Shown here: one piece after another, positions 41,583-52,899 of the stretch | Layout of the letters: each line of letters begins with the position of its first letter | Position numbering within the stretch: the first letter of the stretch is position 1 | Assembly: GCA_004764695.1 (NCBI GenBank) | Contig: SMSO01000037.1 | Span: forward strand, 2,783,837-2,847,836 | Direction of reading: 5' to 3' | DNA from: Schizochytrium sp. TIO01 | Taxonomy: Eukaryota > Sar > Bigyra > Thraustochytrida > Thraustochytriidae | DNA length: 64,000 nt | Program-made: the position numbers and the translations under genes | The notes under the pieces: generated by a model | Told to the model about the DNA's origin: nothing | Database searches by the model: none | Seen by the model: only the letters and a program-made list of their open reading frames with translations

Positions 41583-43820
41583 TTAAACATCACCTGGGCG
41601 AACTGCTGCGTTGGCGGGCGGCTCCTCAGCAGGGGTTTCGGTCTCCTTGCGATGAATCCAGAACTCGCGATCCTGGTCCTTGAACCACACCTCAGCAATA
41701 ATGAAAGCCACATAAGAGACCACACCCAGACCACTCAAGTAAATCAGCGGGTAGAGACCAGGGAAGTCAGTAATAACACCCTCCCAGCAAACATTCAGGT
41801 CAGCCGTACCCATAGACTCGCAGGATGCTGCCTCTCCACGTGTGATGTTCTCGTAAATACCAGTGAAACGAGCAAATTCAGTAGCATCGTAGTAGAAAAC
41901 ATCTGGGTTCGAGGTAGTCTCATTGTACAGAGCTTGATCGCATTCAGCAGAACTCGGATTAGCACTGCATACAACCTGGTTCTCGTATCTGTTCATGTCT
42001 TGAATATAAAAATTGAAGTCAAAGCCAGGGCAACCAAAGTCCTGGTTAAAAAGCTCCGCAGCCGCCGTCGAGACGCCACGACCCTCAAGAGTAGCAACAC
42101 TTACGCACCATTCGCGCTGCACAGTGACAGTAGCAGAGTCGCCACGTCCACCGCCGCCCTGGCAAGTATCACCACGAGTTACAAGACCAAGGTCAACAAA
42201 ACTTTGAGGGACGATAGGGTTTGGCTCCGGGCTTTTGAAGGGTACATGCGCGCTAGGCTTTCCAGCAAACATAGGGCTAAGCTGACCGAGGGTGCATTTG
42301 GACGGCTTGTAGTAGAATGGAAAGTCTGCGCTCATCACACGACCCGAAGAGTTCGTCGCATCGTATGTCGGGCAAGTGTTTACGCCACAGTCGCAGGTGT
42401 TGATCGGGTTGCTTGGACTGTAGTCCAGTGGAACACAGCTCACATCAGGCACAAATGGCTCGATGTAGCCAGCGAATGATGTGCCGAAAATAACAATGCC
42501 CATCAGCTTGCTAAATGCCTCCGAACTACGCACTGCACCTGCAAGAGCACCCTTCTCTGTGGCAGGAACTTGTCCCACGATGAGTGCAAGCTCAGTAGGA
42601 ACAACAGGGGCAGCAAAGAACGAGAGACCCACAGCAACGTAGGAGAGATTTGCAGTAGGAGCAAATGCAAAGCCAAAACCAACAATGATGGTCCAGATCA
42701 TGCCAAAGTGAATGGCGTTTTTAAGTCCCATCAGCTTGACAAGAATCGGCGTAAGGAAGGCTGCACCAAAGGCTGAACCGAGCCACACAGCGACGATGAA
42801 AATAATAAAGATGTTCACATCAGTTTGCATGTACCGGCGCAACCACCAGCCACCTGTTACAGACTCAAGTCCGCCAACAGCCATCCATGCGCAAGCTGCA
42901 CTGATCCAAAGGCACAACAAGTACATATTGCGAGTTACAAGATGTACAAAACCGAAGGGATTTGCTTTGCGCCAGTCAACAAAAGTGCTGCGTTCCGTCT
43001 TTTTCAGAGATTCAGGGAGAATGAAGAACATCAAGACTGTCACGCTTCCTGCAAAAGCAAAGCCTGTGCCATACGAAATATTAAAAAGTTTGTTGTAAGG
43101 CTCAAGAGCGGACTGGTTTTCATCCTCGGATGCACGGCCGCGGGTGGACTCGCTAATAAGGAGACTCAGCAAAGCACCGGAAAGAAGGCCCATGAAGTAT
43201 CCGCAACCCTGGAGAATACCCATGTTGGTTGGCAGGCGATCCGGACGGCTGATATCAGAGATGTAGGCAATGCCATGGGGAGTTACAGGCGAGCTAGCGC
43301 CGAGAACCATACCAGCAAAGAGAAAGAGTCCGAGCTTTTGCGTCTGCCATCCAATCAGCAGCAACAATCCAGTTGTGGCATAGCCGGTAAGAGCGCCAAG
43401 GAGAAGAGGCTTGCGGCCCAAACGATCGCTAAGCGTACCAAGGAAGGAGCCCATGAGGAAGGTCATTGTGCGCAACAGTGAGAGTGTAAGCGTAAGCATG
43501 AGCTGGGATTCATCCGTCGGGGCAAAGCAGTCATCCTGAACCTCCGGATCGCATCCATTGCTTTGGTTTACGATAAGGTGAATTGAGATAGGCATGGCAA
43601 TAAAGAGCATCAAAATGTAGGAGGCACCAGCCGTAAATGTGCAGGATGCTGCCATAATGGCCTGCTTTTGCTGCTGGCGAAAGTCCTGCACTACAGACTG
43701 GCTAATGCTCCCGTTGTTCTTGCCCAATGACTTGCTTTCATTTACAGACATCGACTGGGCCGAGCCGACCTCAACGGGAACAGCTCGTTCATCGACCTTT
43801 TCCGAGCCGCTGCCAATCAT
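41583..43820 (-). CDS. MFS transporter paralog B (745 aa) with Cys-rich extracellular domain
   Basis: It has the same 12-span plan as the other four copies. Motif A is GTLSDRLGRKP (128-138), the only copy with Leu-Gly-Arg-Lys instead of Trp-Gly-Arg-Arg. SDISRPDR follows span 4, and PESL...WRKANPFGF (269-291) lies in the central loop. The domain between spans 11 and 12 (about 456-682) keeps all 12 cysteines (462, 476, 478, 483, 509, 553, 572, 597, 618, 627, 667, 678) and sequons NSS, NET and NIT. The first-loop pair is at 90 and 98. The head (1-45) is short, and FRQQQKQAIMAASC shows that B differs from the others just before and in span 1. The tail ends VRPGDV. The start at 43818-43820 has an AAGATG context. 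The substrate is unknown. By sequence it is the most divergent copy. Confidence 0.92.
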   Translation of the reverse strand: MIGSGSEKVDERAVPVEVGSAQSMSVNESKSLGKNNGSISQSVVQDFRQQQKQAIMAASCTFTAGASYILMLFIAMPISIHLIVNQSNGCDPEVQDDCFAPTDESQLMLTLTLSLLRTMTFLMGSFLGTLSDRLGRKPLLLGALTGYATTGLLLLIGWQTQKLGLFLFAGMVLGASSPVTPHGIAYISDISRPDRLPTNMGILQGCGYFMGLLSGALLSLLISESTRGRASEDENQSALEPYNKLFNISYGTGFAFAGSVTVLMFFILPESLKKTERSTFVDWRKANPFGFVHLVTRNMYLLCLWISAACAWMAVGGLESVTGGWWLRRYMQTDVNIFIIFIVAVWLGSAFGAAFLTPILVKLMGLKNAIHFGMIWTIIVGFGFAFAPTANLSYVAVGLSFFAAPVVPTELALIVGQVPATEKGALAGAVRSSEAFSKLMGIVIFGTSFAGYIEPFVPDVSCVPLDYSPSNPINTCDCGVNTCPTYDATNSSGRVMSADFPFYYKPSKCTLGQLSPMFAGKPSAHVPFKSPEPNPIVPQSFVDLGLVTRGDTCQGGGGRGDSATVTVQREWCVSVATLEGRGVSTAAAELFNQDFGCPGFDFNFYIQDMNRYENQVVCSANPSSAECDQALYNETTSNPDVFYYDATEFARFTGIYENITRGEAASCESMGTADLNVCWEGVITDFPGLYPLIYLSGLGVVSYVAFIIAEVWFKDQDREFWIHRKETETPAEEPPANAAVRPGDV

Positions 43821-43963
43821 CTTGGCAGGGAGTTGTTATAGCTTGAAGCTAACTTTCTGATCCACAATGTTCCGATGTCCACAAACCAGCTTATTTCCGT
43901 AAGTCCACTGAGGCTTAAGACAAGTTCTTATCCTAGGCTTTCCAACGGGGTCCGTCCTCGATG

Positions 43964-43983
43964 GAGTTTTGGTTTTGCTGGCC
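43964..43983 (-). promoter_or_regulatory. Shared upstream motif of transporter B
   Basis: The coding strand reads CAGCAAAACCAAAACTC, about 145-160 bases before the start of B. It is the best match to the string upstream of A, with one base different over 17. Confidence 0.35.
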
Positions 43984-45051
43984 TTCGTCCTTCTTCGCAA
44001 CACCGCCCGTGCGCCTGCCTCCTTGTAAAACCTGTTCTTCCTTGTCTTCTCTTAGAAAAGGGTACGGCGGGTCCCATTTCTGCTTCCTTTTTATCTTTCT
44101 TTTTTTCCTAGTACTTATCTCAATCGTCTGCTTTTTAATTGTTCAATTAAAAAAAAATAATAATCGCCTTTCCTAAAATCCAAATGGTGAAAAGATATCT
44201 CCACTTCCTCTGAGATTGCCAGTGGCGATGCAAGAGAGAATATACTCGATGGATCTAGATGACTCAGCGGTATATCATCAGTTTGGACTTCAAGGCTAAA
44301 CAAAGGCTCAGAGGTCATGTGAGCTAAACACCATTTCTCTAGAAACCAGAGGTACCCACTTCGAAAACTCGTGGCAATCTTTCCTCTCTCCCCTGCCTCT
44401 GAGACGACCAAACTTTTAAAAAGTTCATCTCCAAGATGCTCTTGCTCTTTGCAGCAAGCCCATTCGCTTTCCTCTGCAATTACTCTGGGCCCTTTCTTCA
44501 GTCCGCTTGCTCTCTCCTGCTCCCGACCAGCTCCAAGGCCTTGAACGAAGCACGGCGAGATCTTGAAGCTTCGCTCTTTCAGGTTTCCAAGCCCTCCAGG
44601 GGCCAGTCTGTTAGTTCTTCTTTGCCCATACACAGTCAAAGCTTGCATGCATTCTTCAAGTCGTCTATCTTCGTTGACCTTGAGATGCACAAGCTCCCTG
44701 GAAAGAGGAGCCTCGCACAGCCTGGCCATTTATTGATGCTGGCGCAGGTCTGCTCCACGGAATCGACGCCTGGTGCTCCTCAAGCCCGGGGTGCTGCGGA
44801 AGGCCGTCCAGAGCTCGCAGCACGGGCTCGGGTCCTCTTCTCCAAGACGGCAGCTCGCGCTCGATGTGCGCGAGAAGGTCTCCCCACCTCGCTGGGTCGG
44901 CGGCGTGCGCAGTCCGTCTCACGCCAAAATTGGCTCGCGCGGCGCGATCCAAAAGCAGCGAGAGAGCGATCTGAAAGCAAGCAAGCGAGAGATCCGCGCT
45001 TCCACCTGTTCTGCGTCTGCTCGTTGGGCCTCCCTGAAAGCCTGATTCACT

Positions 45052-45190
45052 CAACTTCAACTTCAACTTCAACTTCAACTTCAACTTCGTATTCATTTTT
45101 GTATTCAACTCCAAATTCAAATTCAAATTCAAATTCAAATTCAAATTCAAATTCAAATTCAAATTCAAATTCAAATTCAAATTCAAATTC
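45052..45190. repeat. Two hexanucleotide arrays, (ACTTCA)n then (AAATTC)n
   Basis: About six units of ACTTCA (45052-45088) are followed, after a short degenerate link, by about thirteen units of AAATTC (45113-45190). As the unit is a multiple of three, open frames read dipeptide repeats (Asn-Ser on one strand; Glu-Phe or Leu-Asn on the other). No gene context supports translation. Confidence 0.9.
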
Positions 45191-46629
45191 AGATTCGACC
45201 TCCTCTCCTCTTCTCCTTTGTTTTTCTTTTCGCCACGATGACACTTTTTTTCCCTTTCGAGTGATTGATTGCCTCCGTACCGTAGTATCGGATCGGAGCG
45301 CAAACCTGGACTGATAACTGCGCCAACGGCGAAACTTTGAGACCTTAAGGCCGCAGAGAGCAAGGAAGCGATTGGGCGTGAACTCTCCATGCCGAGTAAG
45401 TCATTGCTTGCTTGCTTGCTTGCTCGCTTACTTCTGCTCGAACTCGACTTGAACTTTGGCTTTTGGGAACTCTGGCAGGACCGAGTCCCATCTTGGGACT
45501 TAGCAAACTTGAATCTCCACACTTTTCGTATGCGCCGTCTCTGATCAAGTTCAGACTTTGTTTCCCTTTTTTAAAAATTATTTTATTTGTAAAAGTTAAA
45601 AGAAAAAGGTTGTACCTCCGCAGCTGATTGCTATTTGTAAAGAGAGATTCTGATATTATATACATATATATATTATTTAATCTTTTTTTTAAATTAATGA
45701 AACGGTGGAATGATTTATCATAGAAAGTAGGTAGGTAGACAGATCTGTTTCGTAGCCATGCTCGTTTTTGGATACGTTTTAGGCATCGTTTGTTTTTTTG
45801 CTTGACTGCTTATATCTTTAAGCGTTTTGGGGAGGGGAAAGGCCACCAATATCCTGCGTCTAATACTTATCCCTTTTTTAAAACAAAAAGTCAAGCGTTG
45901 TAAAAAACAGATAATGTCGAAACAAGGCGTGGTTGGCCGTCATATGCCAGCTTGTGCCGCTATTTATGAGACTCTCCTGAGTTATAACAATCGCTGCATA
46001 GGCGGTCTCGAGCTCGGGGACCTTGGTATTTGGCTCGAGCTTTTGCTTCTACCGCCTCATTTAATGAACTTCAAATATGGAGGTTGCCAAGGAAGAAATA
46101 AGTACCCACTTTCAAGAAACAAAAAGAGCATTCTGCAAAGCTTTGTACCATTTGTACATATTTTAAAGCAAACTCATCATTAAATTTTAAAAGCGCACGG
46201 ACGAATAAGTAGAGGTTCATGCTATCCTTAGATACTTTTGGCCTTTGGCCTTTGTCCTGACATTTTAGTCTTCCCAGTTCTGTGCGTTTCGAAGGGTTCT
46301 AACAGCAGCAGCAGCAGGAGTGTCATCAAACCTGGACGAAAATGCCGAGCACGCAATATAGGTAGAATGTAATTGCTTATAGCTACGACATCTTGTGGAT
46401 CTGCGTGGATTTCATGAATTTCTTGCAAAACGATAGTGAATTAAAATTCGCTCATGACAGCAGCAGCAACAACAACAACAACAAATGAAAGGTCTGACGT
46501 AGTGCCCCCTTGCCTGCTTTAGAAATCGAGGTTAAGATTTGTTGTAATGTACATCTTCTTGAGGACACTCTAATGGTTTAAGCACACACCAGAGTCATTC
46601 TTAAATTCAGGGCTTTGAGTATAATCTTG

Positions 46630-46641
46630 CCCCCCCCCCCC
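46630..46641. repeat. Poly(C) run
   Basis: Twelve C in a row, notable in an AT-rich spacer. Confidence 0.85.
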
Positions 46642-47133
46642 AGAATAAACAGCCTTGCGAAAAACGACAATCAACTACTTTCGGACTGCCCACCAGCCAC
46701 TGGCAACGCCAAGCGGGTCCCTCTTCAACTGCCTGTGCCCACAGCGCCATTTATCTCTACTAGTAGCAATGTCTCCAACATGTCATGAGTTTCGTGCTTC
46801 TGGTACGCACGACACGCGCTCAAGAGACAGTCAGACAGGCATCGAATATTTATTATTTGCACAAGATGAGATCGTTTTGAAAAGAAACCCCTTTCATTCA
46901 ATTAAATAAATTTTTTTTTAATTTAAAAATAAAAAAATCAACAAAATCAACAAAATCATCAAACATCCCAGACAGGCAAACGAGAACAACAGAGCAGTGG
47001 CGACGCGAAATCTGATGTAGGCCCTCAATTTCTAATCATTTAACTTTCAAGATGTGGTTTGGGCCCGTTTGCAACCAATCGCTGCGACCCCGTTGCGCCC
47101 TTCAAGTTGCAAGGCCCAAACCAAACCCTAGGT

Positions 47134-47151
47134 ATATATATATATATATAT
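47134..47151. repeat. (TA)n microsatellite
   Basis: About nine TA units. Confidence 0.85.
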
Positions 47152-49625
47152 TTTTCTTGTTTTTTCTTCGTAGAAGGAAATAATTGAAGAAACAAGATGA
47201 AAGTATGTTGTTTATTTTTACAATCGTTTCTGGTTTCTTCTCGCCTTGGCCTGCGCTTTTTATTGTTGCTGTCACTCGATACGCACGCCCTTCTTCAGCA
47301 ACACCGCCTCAGAGGCCTCTCTTTCCACAGACTTAAGCCTTCGGCCTCTTCTTCGCAAAGAAAGACGTTCGGCCGCCTTGACACTTGAGACTGTCAAACC
47401 TTGCAGGCTAAAACTGCAACCTCCACACAGACAACCCCGTCGGTCCAAGCTTCGACTCTGTTCGCCATTTGCGCTTATCTGAATCACAGTAACAGCTTCG
47501 CAAAAGTTTGTTCGACGGAGAGTGCCATCATCGAGGAACTCGAAACCGATTTCAAGATATGCATTCGAGCGATTCATCGTCAGACTGTGCATCGTCAGAT
47601 GGAAAGACAAGGATTGAAAAGAGTAGAAAAGAGAATGGAAAAAGTACCACTGGCAAACGAGAATGCCCAAGCCAGCGCCGCTCAGCCTGAGATGAGGTGG
47701 ATGGATTTCTCAGCTTAGCCTCTTCCTTGACATAGGCTGACGCTTCTTCAGAAGCTCTTCTTTACGGCGAAGGAGTCCAAACTAATGCATGTTTGTCTGT
47801 TCATTCCTGCTGCCCCATGTTCGAAATATCTTCGAACACCCAAAAACGACACTCAAAGAAAACCAAAAGTACGTGCGTTCACGACGATAGTTACCATAAT
47901 AGCATAGCAGGAAACTTCTTCTTTTCTCTTTTCTCTTGAAAGAACAAATCAAAACAAATCAAAACAAAGCAAAACAAAATAAAACAAAATAAATCAAACC
48001 AAACTAAACAGGAGAAGAATAGAACTAATTATCTCTGAAGGCAGCATTGAACCGCCTGGCTTCTTAACTAGCGCCTGTTTTTAATTAAAATACGGAAGAC
48101 TGCAAATGCAGCAGCCTCAAACTGTATCGCGATCTGCCTTCCGACTCGCTCGAAGATCGCCAAGGACCGCTCAGCCGTGGCTCGGCCGACGTTTTCTAAT
48201 TCCCTTCAAAAGAACAATTGCCTTAATAGCCTTTGGCAAAGCCTTGCGCGATGTGGCGATGCGCAAAGATACGCTCAAATTTGTACTTTTGTTGACATCC
48301 TTTGCTTTTGGCTACTACCAAAAGCACTTCGATTTTTCGACTTGAAGCCTCATTTTGGCATTGGAGTCGCGCCTGTTTAAATTAATCCATTACGCGCGTC
48401 TCAAACAGCCCAGTACCAGCATATAAATGCCTTTGGGGCCCCTTTGCGGACATACCTTATTTTACAAATAAAAAAAGTTCGCCGTGGAGGTCGCATCGCA
48501 GAATTTGCGATTCCAATTTCTGACAATCAATAAAAGAAGAAGTTAGACTCCTCCTAGTTCGAGATTTGCATATATGCACGCCTGCCTTCAGTTGCGATTG
48601 CAATTCGACCCGGAGCCGTTCTCTGGGCTCCTTCTCCAGGCCTCCGGACTCTACTTTCGTCTGGAAGGCGGCGTCTTCGCGATTGGAGCGGCGATCACAT
48701 GCCACCCAAGGTCTTCTTCGTCAAGTACATGCTTAACTGAGTGAGGCTGGGCTTGCAACAAAATATCAGAGTGAATTGAAGCCAAGAGACTCTCTCTGTG
48801 TCTGTGTGTTCTGTCGTTCTTTTATTGCCAGCGAGCGAAACCAAACTCTTACATTTTCGAGTTTCCAATCGCAAGAATTGAGGGACTTTTGAAGAAAAGA
48901 AAACCCAACGAAAGCCATAGTAGTGCTAGCTAGCCAGGGAGTAGTAGTTCCAAACGCAGTGGAAGACAGGAAAAGCGAGATCGCTATTCCGCCCTTTCTT
49001 GATTTCTTGATTTCTTGATTTCTTGATTTCTTTCTTCTTCTTTCTAAGAGCCTAGCCAGTCAGCTGGCTAAGAGGCACTTAGATGAATCCTTACAGATAC
49101 GTAGGTACCTACTGACTTCATTTCTTCATTTCTTCAAATCTTCGTTTCTTCAATTCTTCAATTCTTCATATTCTTTGATCTGATGGCTCTTCTTTCAGTG
49201 GCGCGTTTTCAATCGATGTCAACAGCTCTACCACTTTAAAGAAGGAGTTGGGAGCATGAAAGCAGCGCCTAAAGAGGGACCGGCGGGGCTGCTGAATAGC
49301 CACATGAATTCACAGCCGCTCAGGGCGATTCAGCCATAGAGCGAAGTTCGGACTGCAGTGACACCGCCATTTGAGACTTCGCACAAACGATCTGATTGCT
49401 TCTGTCTGAGGCCGCCCTCTCTTTTGAATTAACACATAGCAGAACTAAATAGCACGGCTGCCAATACTGAAGAAGTGGCAGCGTAGCTTGCTTACTGATG
49501 TATAGTGCACTTGGGTTTGTAAGAAAGGAGCTAAACAAGCAAAATGCACTTAAGTCAGTCGGCCTCACCAGGACGGCGCAATTTCCGTCCACGGGCCGAT
49601 AGTAAGAACTGTAGAGACTGCTTTA

Positions 49626-49626
<1 letters not shown>

Positions 49627-49662
<36 letters not shown>
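49627..49662. repeat. (ATT)n microsatellite
   Basis: About twelve ATT units. Confidence 0.9.
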
Positions 49663-50634
49663 TTAAGAAAACAATTTAAAAAAAGGAAAAAGGAAAAAGG
49701 AAAAAAGTGAGTGAGGTGTTTAGCTTTTATAACTCTGCTGATGTGTAATTTAATTAAAAACTATTTTAGCTAAAAAAAATATATATATAGCCTAGAGTAT
49801 ATTAAAAAATGAAAATACAATGAAAATAATAAGAAAAGGACGCCAGGAAGAAGGCAATGGAGATGTGAGCGCAACCGTCGATCTCCCAGGATGTTTGGCG
49901 ACTTGAAGGATCATGATGAATAAAACATACAGCTAGGAACATGCATGTACTAGGTAGTAGTAAACATTGCGAATAGTCGATCAATCTCACTTTGGTCGTG
50001 GCCATGCTACCTTCAGTAAACCAGGGACATCAAGTTCTTCCGTTTGCGATGCCTACCTAGGCACTTACTAACTGGTTGCTACTGGAGCCACCCTGCAAAA
50101 CGTGGACTTTCCTTTATTTTAGCTATTTTATAAAAACTTCCGTCAGTGGTTTTTATTTTTTATTTTTCGTATATCTACTATTTTTCGTTAATTTTTAAAA
50201 TTAAATAAAGAAAATGTAAAGTAAATTATCTTGAACAAGGATATGAAGGCGAATGTCAACAACTAGAGAAAAATATAAACAAGAAGCAGAGGAGGAGAGC
50301 AATCGATCTGGATGATCCTTGGGAATATATGTTGTTTGCGTGGATCTCCACGCACATGAACTCAGGAAGCCGCTTGATGGCACTTTGTTTAGGGTTTTGA
50401 AGCATCTTAAAAATTGCAAATTGATTATTGTTTAATGGCCTTGGAATTCTGATGCTCTAGGTTCACTTTGGCTTGCATTCAAACATCCCAGAATTTCGAG
50501 GGGGGAAACCCAGAAATGTGCCCAAAGCCTTTGGAATGGACGCACCAATGCAAATGGTACGAAGAGGCATGACATGTATCTGATATAGGATGTATCCTGA
50601 CTTTGATAAATCTTGATGGTTGAAAAGTTGGCAA

Positions 50635-52899
50635 TCAGGCTGTAGGGCGCACCGTCGCCTCAGGGGCTGTGGCAGATTCAGGGTCACTTTTTGCAGCAGG
50701 TTTCTTCATTAACCAGAACTCTCGATCCTGGTGTCTGAAAAACACTTCAGCGATGATGAAAAACACATACGCTAGAACCCCAAGCATAGAAAAGTAGATG
50801 AAAGGGAACAGCCCAGGGAAATCTGCAATAACTCCATCCCAGCACATATTCATATCTGCAGTACCAAAGGATTCGCAAGTCGCACTGACGCCTTCAGTGA
50901 TGTTTTTGTACACTCCTGCAAACTTGTTGAACTCTGAGGCGTCGTAGTTCAGCGACTCAGGATTACTGATTGTCTCATTGTAAAGGACAAGATCGCAATC
51001 AGGGCTAGATATGTCTTCCTCACAGATCTGAAGATTCTCGTACTTTGGAATATCCCGAGAGTACAAGCCAAAGTCGAACCCAGGGCAACCGTATTCTTGG
51101 TTCCAAAGCTGGGCAGCTTCTTCCCCGTAACGAGTTGTCATTGCGCTTACACTGACACACCATTGACGATCGAGTTGTCTTTCATCATAATCTCCTCGTC
51201 CACCGCCACCCACACACGAACCGTCGCGAGAAACCAAGCCTTCGTCAACAAACAATTGTGGCACAATTGGCCGGGGCTCCGGACTATTAAAAGGCACATG
51301 AGCAGAGACTTTCCCTGCAAACATTGGGCTGAGATTACCAAGAGTGCAAGTTGCAGCCTCATAGTAAAAGGGCGAGGCTGCATTCATCACCCGTCCCGAT
51401 GAATTCGTTGGATCATAAGTGGGGCACGTGTTGACACCGCAGTCGCACGAGTTGATCGGATTAGAGGAACTGTAGTCGAGTGGAACACAGCTTACATCCG
51501 GCTTGTATGCTTCGATATAATTGGCAAAGGTATTACCAAGAATAAGAATTCCACACAATTTTGCAAACGCCTCAGAACTACGAACAGCACCAGCAAGTGC
51601 GCCCTTCTCAGTAGCTGGTACTTGGCCCATGATTAGTGTTAACTTTGCGGGCACGACCGGTGCTGCCAAAAATGAGAGACCAACTGCATTGTATGAAATA
51701 TTCACAGTCGGAGAGCAAGCAAAGCCAACTCCAACGAGAATAGTTGCGACCATGCTAAAGTGAATTGTACCCTTAAGACCAAAAAGCCTCACAAAAATTG
51801 GAGTCATAATCGCGGCACCAAAGGCGCCACCAAGCCAGATCATGACTGTAAACATGATGAACATGTTGACATCGCTTTGTGTGAAGCGACGCAACCACCA
51901 TCCACCTGTAACGCTTTCACCAGCACCCACGGCCATCCAACCAAAGGCAGCGCTCATCCATAGGCAAAAAAGATACGCAGAGCGAGTAATGAGGGTGAGG
52001 AAGCCAAATGGGTTAGCCTTTTTCCAATTCATGGTGGTTTTGCGTAGATCTTTATGAAGTGACTCGGGAAGGAAGAAGAGCATCAATATAGCAACAAGCA
52101 TAGAAAATCCCATACCTGTTGCATATGACGCATAGAATAGCTTATTGTAGGGTTCGAGTGCGCTTTCACCCTCCTCAGCGCCCTTTCCACGCGTTGCTTC
52201 ACTAATCGCCAGACTGACAAGTGCGCCAGAAAGCAATCCAATAAAGTACCCACCACCTTGCAAGATACCCATATTTGTAGCAAGACGATCAGGGCGACTA
52301 ATATCAGAAATGTAAGCGTAGCCATGAGGTGTTACAGGTGAGCTGGCACCAAGAATCATGCCTCCAAAGATGAATAAGCCAATGGTTTGCACTTTCCAGC
52401 CAATCAGGAATAATCCACCAGTTATAGCATAGCCCGAGAGTGCTGCAAGGAGCAAAGGTCGACGCCCCCAGCGATCGCTCAAAACTCCAACTGTCGAACC
52501 CATAAGAAAGGTCATCATGCGAAGAAGCGAAAGGGTAATGGTCAACACACGCTGAGATTCATCAGTTGCTGCAAAACAATCAGCACTGACCTCTGGGTCA
52601 CAATCCATTCTCTGCGTATTGATGATGAGGTGAATAGAGATGGGCATGGCGATGAAGAGCATCATTACGTATGATGCAGCAGCTGTAAGCACAGCAAATG
52701 TTACAAGTGCAACCTGCATTTGCTGCTTACGGAAATTCTCCACGACAGACTTCGAGAGAGTGCCGTCATTTTTACTAGTCTTATCTTCTTTCTCCGGCGG
52801 AGGTTCAGACGATGAGGATGAGCTGAGCGACGCGGGTACTACTTCAATGTCCTCCAGCTTAATGCTGGTGTTATTCTTGTTGTTCGTATCGCCCAACAT
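50635..52899 (-). CDS. MFS transporter paralog C (754 aa) with Cys-rich extracellular domain
   Basis: A complete 12-span copy. Motif A GVLSDRWGRRP (138-148), the SDISRPDR box (198-205) and PESL...WKKANPFGF (278-300) are intact. The loop between spans 11 and 12 (about 462-692) has the 12 conserved cysteines (471, 484, 486, 492, 518, 562, 581, 605, 626, 635, 675, 686) and sequons NSS, NET and NIT. The first-loop cysteines are at 100 and 108. The head includes a run of seven Ser (25-31) and PPPEKEDK. The tail is one residue shorter than in A and B and ends VRPTA. The start at 52897-52899 has an AAAATG context. C resembles D most (shared GWKVQT, PHGYAY and LATNMGILQG). I find no clear copy of the upstream motif seen for A, B, D and E. 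The substrate is unknown. Confidence 0.92.
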   Translation of the reverse strand: MLGDTNNKNNTSIKLEDIEVVPASLSSSSSSEPPPEKEDKTSKNDGTLSKSVVENFRKQQMQVALVTFAVLTAAASYVMMLFIAMPISIHLIINTQRMDCDPEVSADCFAATDESQRVLTITLSLLRMMTFLMGSTVGVLSDRWGRRPLLLAALSGYAITGGLFLIGWKVQTIGLFIFGGMILGASSPVTPHGYAYISDISRPDRLATNMGILQGGGYFIGLLSGALVSLAISEATRGKGAEEGESALEPYNKLFYASYATGMGFSMLVAILMLFFLPESLHKDLRKTTMNWKKANPFGFLTLITRSAYLFCLWMSAAFGWMAVGAGESVTGGWWLRRFTQSDVNMFIMFTVMIWLGGAFGAAIMTPIFVRLFGLKGTIHFSMVATILVGVGFACSPTVNISYNAVGLSFLAAPVVPAKLTLIMGQVPATEKGALAGAVRSSEAFAKLCGILILGNTFANYIEAYKPDVSCVPLDYSSSNPINSCDCGVNTCPTYDPTNSSGRVMNAASPFYYEAATCTLGNLSPMFAGKVSAHVPFNSPEPRPIVPQLFVDEGLVSRDGSCVGGGGRGDYDERQLDRQWCVSVSAMTTRYGEEAAQLWNQEYGCPGFDFGLYSRDIPKYENLQICEEDISSPDCDLVLYNETISNPESLNYDASEFNKFAGVYKNITEGVSATCESFGTADMNMCWDGVIADFPGLFPFIYFSMLGVLAYVFFIIAEVFFRHQDREFWLMKKPAAKSDPESATAPEATVRPTA

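Larger units (their letters stand above)
43821..50634. other. 6.8-kb gene-free spacer between transporters B and C
   Basis: No gene is supportable. The left end carries the upstream region of B. Hexanucleotide arrays lie at 45052-45190, a poly(C) run at 46630-46641, (TA)n near 47134-47151, (AAATC/AAAAC)-type repeats near 47942-48000 and (ATT)n at 49627-49662. Open frames up to about 290 codons near 44.4-45.5 kb are driven by the hexamer repeats and GC-rich sequence. Confidence 0.5.

Noticed and set aside
44115-44729. Minus-strand open frame of 204 codons upstream of transporter B
   Set aside because: No recognisable domain, coiled coil or membrane span. The composition is not gene-like, and an overlapping long frame on the other strand (44436-45314) points to a GC-rich chance opening. 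It could be revisited with RNA data.
44436-45522. Open frames of 292 (+) and 285 (-) codons
   Set aside because: Large parts read dipeptide repeats from the hexamer arrays at 45052-45190, and both strands are open at once.
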